A stretch of 6,533 nt of DNA from an uncultured Myxococcales bacterium (GTDB taxonomy: Bacteria; Myxococcota_A; UBA9042). The stretch is from assembly GCA_937915965.1 (NCBI GenBank), contig CALGHC010000276.1, positions 1-6,533 on the forward strand, given 5' to 3'. Below, piece after piece: positions 1 through 5,778 of this stretch. How positions within the stretch are numbered: the stretch's first letter is position 1; each line of letters opens with the position of its first letter. Below the pieces are notes generated by a model. That model saw nothing but the letters and a program-made list of their open reading frames with translations. It was not told the DNA's origin and did no database searches. Made by a program: the position numbers and the translations under genes.

Positions 1-1395
1 CCGTTCGACGACAACGACCTGTGCAATGGCAGCCTGTACTGCGACAAGAGCGCGCCGCCGTGGAGCTGCAAGATCAACCCGGGCAGCATCGTCGTCTGCC
101 CAGACGGCGACTTAGGCGACTGTCTCGCGCCGGTGTGCGACCCCGCCGACGGAAGCTGCGGCTTCCAGAACGCCGAGTCGGGTGCCTCCTGCGACGCTGA
201 TGGCTACACCTGCACCCAGGACGCATGCGCCGCAGATGGCACCTGTTGGCTTGGCCCCCTACAGGGCTGCGCCTGCGCGAATGACGCCGACTGTGCAGCG
301 TGGGACGACGGCGATGTGTGCAACGGCACCCTCTTCTGCAACAAGGCCGCCGGCGAGTGCGCCTACAACCCCGCCACTGTGGTCAACTGCGCCACCGCCG
401 CCGATGGCCCCTGCGACGCGACGACGTGCCAGCCCGACACCGGCGAGTGCGTTCAAGAGACGCTGGCGGACGGCGTCCCCTGTGAGGACGGTCTGGGCTG
501 CACCAAGGGCGACGCCTGTCTCGAGGGCGGCTGCGTGGCTGGTGCCGGCGGCTGCTCGTGCGTGACCAACGCCGACTGCGTCGAGGCCGAGGACGGCAAT
601 CAATGCAACGGTACGCTCTACTGCGACCAGAGCACCAACCTGTGCACGATCAACCCGACGACGGTCGTGGTCTGCTCGACCCTCGACGACATCACCTGTT
701 CGCGCAACATCTGCCAACTGGATACGGGCAGCTGTGCGATGCAACCGCTGAACGACGGCAAGCCCTGCGAGGCTGACGGTAGCCTGTGCACCAACGTCGA
801 CTACTGCAAGGCCGGCGTCTGCGAGGTCGCCAACAGCGCGTGCACCTGCGACAGCGACGCGGCCTGCGCGGCCATGGAGGACGGCGACCCTTGCACCGGC
901 ACGCTCTTCTGCGAGCTGGCCTCCAGCACCTGCAAAACCAACCCCGCCACGGTCGTTGTCTGTCCACAGACCGCTGAGGGCGGCTGCGCGAAGAACCTCT
1001 GTCAGGCGAAGACGGGAGTCTGTGCCCTGGTGACGGTCGACGACGGCGTCCAATGTGAACTCGATGGCGATCCTTGCACCGTCGACGCTTGCGCCGCCGG
1101 CAGCTGCGAGACCATCGACGGGGGATGCCTGTGCCAGGCCGACAGCGACTGTGCGCCGTTCGAGGATGGCGACCTCTGCAACGGCACGCTGTACTGCGAC
1201 AAGACCGCTGGCTTGGTCACCTGTCAGGTCAATCCGGCCTCCCTCGTCGTCTGCGGCATCGACGAGACCGCGTGCGCGGCGATGGGCTGCGTCGCCGAGA
1301 CCGGCGCCTGCGAGATGTTGCCGATCCACGAAGGCGATCCTTGCGACGACGCGAGCGCGTGCAGCCTCGACGACGCATGCAGCGGCGGCGCCTGT
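1..1395 (+). repeat. Five tandem ~95-99-residue Cys-rich modules (CNGTLYC type)
   Basis: These are protein-coding repeats inside the large gene. The anchor motif C-N-G-(T/S)-L-(Y/F)-C (C-T-G in copy 4) has its first Cys codon at 22, 319, 604, 892 and 1177, so the periods are 297, 285, 288 and 285 bases. Each complete copy carries 14 Cys. After the anchor come a conserved N-P-x-(T/S)-(V/I/L)-V-(V/N)-C segment, a (D/E/K)-T-G-x-C-like turn and a C-x-C-x5-C group. The fifth copy keeps the first 11 Cys, loses the C-x-C-x5-C end and passes into the next repeat type. The first copy is cut by the window edge upstream of its anchor, so more copies may lie to the left. The DADC...DGDxCNGxxxC style is known from myxobacterial-type exported proteins. 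I do not know a named function for this module. Confidence 0.85.
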
Positions 1396-4300
1396 GTGGG
1401 CCTGGCCATCGACGTGACCGCCACCTGCGACGACGCCGAGGTCTGCACAACCGACGCCTGCGACCCCGACGTGGGCTGCGTGCACGCAGCGAGCTCGGCC
1501 GAGTGCACCGACGACGACGCGTGCACCGCGCTGGACGCATGCATCGACGGTGGCTGCGTCGGTCTGGCGGTCGAAGTTTCGATCGCTTGCGACGATGGCA
1601 ACGCATGCACCGACGAGTCCTGTGACGCGGTGGCCGGCTGTTTGCATCCCGACAATACGGCCGTCTGTGACGACGCCGACGCATGCACCGCCGACGACGT
1701 CTGTGGCGCGGGCGCTTGCGCCGGTGAGCCGGTCGGCGTCGGCACCTGCGACGACGGCAACGTCTGCAGCGACGACGCATGCGACGTCGACCTGGGCTGT
1801 GTTCACGTCGCCAACTCGGCCGGTTGCACCGACGGCGACGCATGCACCACCGACGACACCTGCGCGGAGTCCAGCTGCGTGGGCCTCGCGCTTGAGGTCT
1901 CGGTCGCCTGCGACGACAGCAACGTCTGCAGCGACGACGCATGCGATGTCGACCTGGGCTGCGTGCACCTCGCCAACGCGCTCACCTGCACCGACGGTGA
2001 CGCATGCACCACCGACGACGCCTGCTCGGAGTCCGGCTGCGTGGGCCTGGCGCTCGAGGTCTCGGTCGCATGCGACGACGGCAACGTCTGCAGCGACGAC
2101 GCCTGCGAAGCGGACACCGGCTGCGTGTACGTCGCCAACGCCTTGCCCTGCACCGACGACGACGCTTGCACCGACGCCGATGGCTGCAGCGACATGGTCT
2201 GCGTGGGTCTGGACCTCGACGTGGCCGTCGTCTGCGATGACGTCAACCCGTGCACCGACGACAGCTGCGACACCGACGCCGGCTGTGTGCACCTCGCCAA
2301 CGCGCTCACCTGCACCGACGGCGACGCCTGCACCGCCGGCGACACCTGCGCCGACAACGCCTGCGTCGGCCTTGCGCTCGAGGTGTCGGTGGCTTGCGAT
2401 GACGCCAACCCCTGCACGGACGACGTCTGCCAGGCCGGTCCCGGCTGCGTGCAGCTCGTCAACGCTGCGGCGTGCAGCGACGGCGACGTCTGCACCGAGG
2501 TGGACGCTTGCCAGGACGGCGTCTGCGCGTCCGGACCGGCGGTGGTCTGTGACGACGGCAACGCATGCACGGACGAGTCCTGCGACATCGGCGCCGGCTG
2601 CGTGGTTCTGGCCAACACCGCCACGTGCACCGACGACGAGGTCTGCACCGCCGGCGAGGCCTGCAAGGATGGCGTCTGCGCGGGCGGCGTCACCAAGCTG
2701 TGGAGCCGCGCCTATGGCGGGGTCGGGACGGACATCGGCTACGACGTGGTGATCCTGGCCGACGGTGGCGTCGCGATCACGGGCGGCATCCAGGTCAGCA
2801 GCGTCTTTGGCAGCGAGCCCGCCCTGGGGCTCATGGATGTGTGGCTGATGCGCACCGACGCGAGCGGCGATGTCGCCTGGAATCGCAGGCTCGGTGGCTC
2901 CAACCACGAGTATGCCTACAGCCTCGCGCAGACAAAGACGGGCGGTCTGGTGGCCGTCGGCTATTCGAAGTCGTTCGACTTGCCGCAGGGCCAGGTCATA
3001 GCGGGCAGCCAGGATGTGTTGGTCCTGGCGACCGACGCTGCCGGCGACCTGGAGTGGATCCGCACGTTCGGCGGGACCGGCCTGGATGACGGTCAAGACG
3101 TGGTCGCCCTGGGCGCAGGCGGATATGTCGTCCTGGGGACGACGTGGTCGACCGACCTGCCGCAAGGCCAGAAGGCTGTGGGCCAGTCTGACGTCTGGCT
3201 GCTGCGGCTCGACGACGCCGGCGATCTCGTCTGGAACAAAACGTATGGTGGTACCGCAGGCGATAGCGGCAATCGGGCCATCGAGCTGGACCAGGGCGGC
3301 CTGGCGATTCTCGCCACGACCATGTCCGTCGACCTGCCCCAGGGCAAGAAGACGGCAGGAAAAATGGACGCCTGGCTGATGCGAACCGACGACAGCGGCA
3401 ACCTGGTGTGGAGCACCACGGTCGGCGGCGCCGACTTTGATGAAGGCTACGGCCTCGTCCAAGCGGCCGACGGCGGTCTGTTGTTCGTCGGCCGCGCCAA
3501 GTCTGTCGATCTGCCACAGGGCACGAAGCCGGTCGGTGACTTTGACGGATGGATGGTGCGGACCGATATCGACGGTAACCTGCTGTGGAACCGCACGATC
3601 GGCGGCACCGCGTCGGACACCGCAAACGCTGTGGTCGCGGCGCCCGGCGGCGGTTTCGTGGTGCTCGGCTGGAGCCAGTCGAATGACCTGCCGTTCGGGC
3701 AGGCCTCCAAGGGTTCTGGCGACTACTGGCTCGCACGCGTCAACGACAGCGGCGTTCCGCAGTGGCTGCGCAGCTACGGCGGCAGCGGTCTGGATGTGGC
3801 GCTGGGGCTCGCCGCCGTCGCCGACGGCTTCGCGATGGTCGGCTACACGGCGTCGACCGATCTCCCCGGTGGCCAGAAGAGCCTGGGTGGCAACGACCTG
3901 TGGCTGCTGCGCTCCGACGCCTGGGGCCACATCGACTGCGCCGCCGCCGGCCAATGCGCCGACAAGGCTGCCAGCGACTGCGACGACGCCAACCCATGCA
4001 CCGCCGACCAATGCAGCGACGCGCCGGGCTGTACGCACACGCCCATGTCTCCAGGAGTCAGCTGCGACGACGGCGACGCCTGCACGCTGGCCGACGTCTG
4101 CACCAATGGGACCTGCCTTGGCCCCACCCCCATGGACTGCAACGACGGCAACGTCTGCACTGCCGACAGCTGCAGCGCAGGCGTCTGCGCGCAGGCGCCT
4201 ACCACTGGCGCGTGCAACGACGGAGAGGCGTGCACCAACGGCGACTCCTGTGCGGCGGGTGCCTGCGTCGCGGGAGCGGGCTACGACTGCGAGGACAGCG

Positions 4301-5778
4301 AACCGTGCACCACCGATGCCTGCGATGGCTCGGGCGGCTGCAACCACGGCGCCGCCGCCGGGCCCTGTGACGACGGCAGCGCTTGCAGCAATGGCAAGTG
4401 CCAGGGCGGCAGTTGCGCTGCCGGCGCGACGATCGACTGTGACGACGGCAACCCCTGCACCCAGGACAGCTGCGATAACGCCGTTGGTTGCACGCACGTT
4501 GGCGCCAACGACGGCATGGCCTGTGGCGACAAGACCGTGTGCTGTGACGCGCCCACCTGCCAGGCCGGTGTCTGCGCCAAGACCGGCGCCGACGTCAGCG
4601 CCTTCTTCCGCCCGGCTGGCGCCAGCGAGCTCGGTGTGACGCGCCTCGTGGCGACCGCCGACGGCGGGTTGCTCTCTGCCCACGTGGACATCAACCAGGC
4701 GCGGGTGACGGTGCTGCGCCTGGGCAACGACAACAGCGTCTCGTGGACCCTGGCGGCGCCCCCGGACGGTTTGCAGCCGGCGGTGACTCTCGCCGGCCTC
4801 TACGAGCGCGGTGACGGCAGCGTGCGGGTCGTCGGCAACGCCGTCCCGCCCGGTAGCAACCAGCCGCAGCGCTGGCTGTGGCGCGTCTCGGCGGCCGGCA
4901 AGCTCGACGCGCAGATCTTGTTGACGACGGTACCGGCCGGCGGCGCCGCGCTCGACCTGGTCGGTCACAGCGACGACACGCTGAGCTGGGTCGAGGTCGG
5001 CGGTCGGTTGTGCCACGCCGACGCGGACGGCGGCCAGATCCAATGCGCCGCGTTGGTGGACGCGGGCCCGCAGCCGACGATCCAGCGGGCGCGTGCCGTC
5101 TCCGCCGTCGCTACCGCCGTGGTCGGCAGCGTGGTCGGTGTCGCAGGCACCCTCGACGCCTTCGTCGCTTCGGCGCCGCTGGGCAAGGGTGCGACCTGGG
5201 CAAAGGCCCTCGACTTCGGTTCGACCGTCGACGTCGCCGTCGATGCTGCGCCGGCCGGCGGCGGCGCGATCATGGCGCTGGCCCACTCCACCGGCGGCGC
5301 CGGTCCGCTGGTTCGGCTCGCGCGGCTCGAGAGCGGCGGTACCTTGGCGTGGTCCAAGGCGGTGACGCAGCCGTCACTGAGCGCGCAGCCGTACGGTATC
5401 GCCGCCGTCGCGGACGGCACCTGGCTGGTCGCTGGCTCGACCGGCAATCCTGGCGCGCGCGACATCTTCGTCGTTCGCGCCGACGCGACCGGCGAGGTCG
5501 TCTGGCTACGGCAGGTTCAGCCCGAAAACGACGCGGTCGCGCGCGTGGTGGTCGCGCGCGGCACCATGGGCGTCGCCGTCGGCGGCCGTGCCGTGGTATC
5601 GGCCAAGTCGCGTCCCTTTGTCGGTCGCCTCGACGGCTGGGGCCACTGGGTTTGCCCATCGGCGGCGGCGTGCGTCGCCAAGAGCCTCAGCGCTTGTGGT
5701 GACGCCGACGTCTGCACACAGGACGACTGCGAGCCGACAGCGGGATGCAAACACACCGCCATCCCGGGTTGCCCGTGA
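1..5778 (+). CDS. Giant secreted/surface Cys-rich repeat and double beta-propeller protein (5'-truncated by window)
   Basis: The frame is open from base 1 to the TGA at 5776, giving 1925 codons with the true start upstream. The GTG at 133 is internal, because the same Cys module continues to its left. Order of parts by window residue: five Cys modules of about 96 residues (1-465), eight 54-residue Cys units (476-894), a seven-bladed propeller (about 899-1312), a Cys-rich linker (1313-1525), a diverged second propeller (about 1526-1884) and a Cys-rich tail (1885-1925). The even, conserved Cys spacing implies disulfides, hence an extracytoplasmic location. Asp is very abundant, so the protein should be strongly acidic. 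No transmembrane helix, sorting motif or MYXO-CTERM-like tail is visible at the C-terminus, which ends I-P-G-C-P. A signal peptide cannot be assessed. Such proteins are typical of Myxococcota and relatives. An adhesive, matrix or ligand-binding role is plausible but inferred, and no catalytic motif was seen. Confidence 0.93.
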   Translation, partial: PFDDNDLCNGSLYCDKSAPPWSCKINPGSIVVCPDGDLGDCLAPVCDPADGSCGFQNAESGASCDADGYTCTQDACAADGTCWLGPLQGCACANDADCAAWDDGDVCNGTLFCNKAAGECAYNPATVVNCATAADGPCDATTCQPDTGECVQETLADGVPCEDGLGCTKGDACLEGGCVAGAGGCSCVTNADCVEAEDGNQCNGTLYCDQSTNLCTINPTTVVVCSTLDDITCSRNICQLDTGSCAMQPLNDGKPCEADGSLCTNVDYCKAGVCEVANSACTCDSDAACAAMEDGDPCTGTLFCELASSTCKTNPATVVVCPQTAEGGCAKNLCQAKTGVCALVTVDDGVQCELDGDPCTVDACAAGSCETIDGGCLCQADSDCAPFEDGDLCNGTLYCDKTAGLVTCQVNPASLVVCGIDETACAAMGCVAETGACEMLPIHEGDPCDDASACSLDDACSGGACVGLAIDVTATCDDAEVCTTDACDPDVGCVHAASSAECTDDDACTALDACIDGGCVGLAVEVSIACDDGNACTDESCDAVAGCLHPDNTAVCDDADACTADDVCGAGACAGEPVGVGTCDDGNVCSDDACDVDLGCVHVANSAGCTDGDACTTDDTCAESSCVGLALEVSVACDDSNVCSDDACDVDLGCVHLANALTCTDGDACTTDDACSESGCVGLALEVSVACDDGNVCSDDACEADTGCVYVANALPCTDDDACTDADGCSDMVCVGLDLDVAVVCDDVNPCTDDSCDTDAGCVHLANALTCTDGDACTAGDTCADNACVGLALEVSVACDDANPCTDDVCQAGPGCVQLVNAAACSDGDVCTEVDACQDGVCASGPAVVCDDGNACTDESCDIGAGCVVLANTATCTDDEVCTAGEACKDGVCAGGVTKLWSRAYGGVGTDIGYDVVILADGGVAITGGIQVSSVFGSEPALGLMDVWLMRTDASGDVAWNRRLGGSNHEYAYSLAQTKTGGLVAVGYSKSFDLPQGQVIAGSQDVLVLATDAAGDLEWIRTFGGTGLDDGQDVVALGAGGYVVLGTTWSTDLPQGQKAVGQSDVWLLRLDDAGDLVWNKTYGGTAGDSGNRAIELDQGGLAILATTMSVDLPQGKKTAGKMDAWLMRTDDSGNLVWSTTVGGADFDEGYGLVQAADGGLLFVGRAKSVDLPQGTKPVGDFDGWMVRTDIDGNLLWNRTIGGTASDTANAVVAAPGGGFVVLGWSQSNDLPFGQASKGSGDYWLARVNDSGVPQWLRSYGGSGLDVALGLAAVADGFAMVGYTASTDLPGGQKSLGGNDLWLLRSDAWGHIDCAAAGQCADKAASDCDDANPCTADQCSDAPGCTHTPMSPGVSCDDGDACTLADVCTNGTCLGPTPMDCNDGNVCTADSCSAGVCAQAPTTGACNDGEACTNGDSCAAGACVAGAGYDCEDSEPCTTDACDGSGGCNHGAAAGPCDDGSACSNGKCQGGSCAAGATIDCDDGNPCTQDSCDNAVGCTHVGANDGMACGDKTVCCDAPTCQAGVCAKTGADVSAFFRPAGASELGVTRLVATADGGLLSAHVDINQARVTVLRLGNDNSVSWTLAAPPDGLQPAVTLAGLYERGDGSVRVVGNAVPPGSNQPQRWLWRVSAAGKLDAQILLTTVPAGGAALDLVGHSDDTLSWVEVGGRLCHADADGGQIQCAALVDAGPQPTIQRARAVSAVATAVVGSVVGVAGTLDAFVASAPLGKGATWAKALDFGSTVDVAVDAAPAGGGAIMALAHSTGGAGPLVRLARLESGGTLAWSKAVTQPSLSAQPYGIAAVADGTWLVAGSTGNPGARDIFVVRADATGEVVWLRQVQPENDAVARVVVARGTMGVAVGGRAVVSAKSRPFVGRLDGWGHWVCPSAAACVAKSLSACGDADVCTQDDCEPTAGCKHTAIPGCP
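1426..2682 (+). repeat. Eight tandem 54-residue (162 bp) Cys-rich units, Dicty_CTDC-like
   Basis: These are in-frame protein repeats. The first Cys codon of each unit lies at 1426, 1588, 1747, 1909, 2071, 2233, 2395 and 2548, with steps of 162, 159, 162, 162, 162, 162 and 153 bases. All eight units keep the pattern C-x5-C-x4-C-x5-C-x8-C-x5-C-x5-C-x4-C, which is 64 Cys with none missing by my hand count. Each unit consists of two four-Cys halves. One resembles C-D-D-G-N-x-C-T-D-D-x-C and the other C-T-D-G-D-A-C-T-x-D-x-C. They are joined by V-x-x-A-N-A/S and followed by a V-G-L-A-L-E-V-S-V-like spacer. The first half resembles the Dictyostelium extracellular matrix repeat (Pfam Dicty_CTDC). 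Complete Cys conservation suggests a rod of small disulfide-bonded knots. The DNA copies are similar enough to indicate fairly recent duplication or conversion. Confidence 0.9.
2695..3936 (+). other. Seven-bladed beta-propeller domain, 59-residue repeats (propeller 1)
   Basis: This is a domain of the large protein, residues about 899-1312. Seven repeats carry the pattern W-x-x-x-x-G-G...D-G-G-x-x-x-x-G...D-x-W-L-x-R-x-D-x-x-G-x-x-x-W. The Trp codons that open the repeats are at 2701, 2878, 3055, 3232, 3409, 3586 and 3763, six consecutive steps of exactly 177 bases. The seventh repeat is one residue shorter (V-A-D-G-F) and closes at the Cys codon 3937. Repeats 2-7 share a D-L-P-(Q/F/G)-G loop at 2977, 3154, 3331, 3508, 3685 and 3859. 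The GG/DGG/DxWLxRxDxxGxxxW signature is the one found in bacterial and archaeal extracellular propeller-like repeats of 50-60 residues. Seven is a common closed-propeller number. The fold is inferred from the repeat pattern; the ligand is unknown. Confidence 0.82.
3913..4041 (+). repeat. Propeller-to-Cys junction module, copy 1
   Basis: These 43 residues run from the last strand of propeller 1 (S-D-A-W-G-H-I-D-C) through C-x5-C-x7-C-x5-C-x4-C-x5-C to T-H-T. They align without any gap with the segment at 5629-5757. The shared frame is D-x-W-G-H-x-x-C, the whole Cys spacing, and the closing G-C-x-H-T. This is a protein-level repeat; the DNA is too diverged for a recent copy. Confidence 0.8.
3937..4575 (+). 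other. Second Cys-rich segment between the two propellers
   Basis: This is part of the large protein, residues 1313-1525. It begins at the Cys that ends propeller 1, then runs C-x5-C-x7-C into irregular CDDxxxC-x4-C-x5-C and C-D-D-G-D-A-C-type half-units related to the 54-residue repeats upstream. Here the spacing is looser: some units lack the long V-G-L-A spacer and several have shortened loops (for example C-S-N-G-K-C near 4384). A C-C pair occurs at 4540-4545, the only adjacent Cys pair I noticed. The copies are more diverged from each other than those at 1426-2682, so this segment is probably older or less homogenised. It ends at 4575, before the first strand of propeller 2. A role as a disulfide-braced spacer between propellers is inferred. 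Confidence 0.8.
4576..5652 (+). other. Diverged second beta-propeller domain, ~51-residue repeats (propeller 2)
   Basis: This is a domain of the large protein, residues about 1526-1884. Trp anchors at 4744, 5197, 5350 and 5503 and the closing Cys at 5653 give steps of 453 (about three repeats), 153, 153 and 150 bases. With one repeat before 4744 this makes seven repeats of about 51 residues. Repeats 5-7 are clear, with (D/E)-x-x-G-x-x-x-W ends, A-D-G-T-W-L-V-A-G-S and D-I-F-V-V-R-A-D. Repeats 1-4 are recognisable mainly by A-D-G-G-L-L, W-L-W-R-V and V-V-G-V-A-G strands. The D-L-P-Q-G loop of propeller 1 is absent, which accounts for the shorter period. One pair of Cys falls inside (near 5011 and 5044), unlike propeller 1. 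The fold assignment for the first half is tentative. Confidence 0.65.
5629..5757 (+). repeat. Propeller-to-Cys junction module, copy 2
   Basis: This is the second copy of the junction, from L-D-G-W-G-H-W-V-C to K-H-T, of exactly the same length as copy 1 (129 bases). It closes propeller 2 and forms most of the protein's C-terminus. Its presence after both propellers argues that 'propeller plus Cys cap' is the unit that was duplicated. Confidence 0.8.
5653..5775 (+). other. C-terminal Cys-rich tail of the large protein
   Basis: These are the last 41 residues before the stop. The segment starts at the Cys of the D-G-W-G-H-W-V-C junction and follows C-x5-C-x7-C-x5-C-x4-C-x5-C, then K-H-T and a final G-C-P. 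This matches, position for position, the beginning of the Cys-rich segment after propeller 1, so it looks like a cap that closes a propeller and opens a Cys repeat, cut off after one half-unit. It contains no hydrophobic anchor, Arg-rich end or sorting signal, so I see no covalent anchoring motif. Confidence 0.8.

Noticed and set aside
133..135. GTG at 133 as the start of the large gene
   Set aside because: The frame is open to base 1, and residues before 133 contain a proper copy of the C-N-G-S-L-Y-C module, so the start lies upstream of the window.
1426..2682. CRISPR-like or non-coding tandem array
   Set aside because: The period is a multiple of three, the copies are in frame, differences are mostly synonymous or conservative, and all Cys codons are kept. 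There are no short identical repeats separated by unique spacers.
1550..2752. Other long + strand frames inside the large gene (such as 400 codons here and at 3437-4639)
   Set aside because: They are Thr/Ala/Pro-rich frame-shifted readings of the repeats. The repeat periodicity makes them long, and they have no independent domain signal.
259..5286. A 1675-codon open frame on the minus strand opposite the large gene
   Set aside because: Its codons are exactly in phase with the + strand codons, so it is interrupted only where the forward gene uses TTA, CTA or TCA, which are very rare at this GC content. Its product is a low-complexity Ala/Val/Gly/Arg/Asp string, while the + strand has clear domain repeats.
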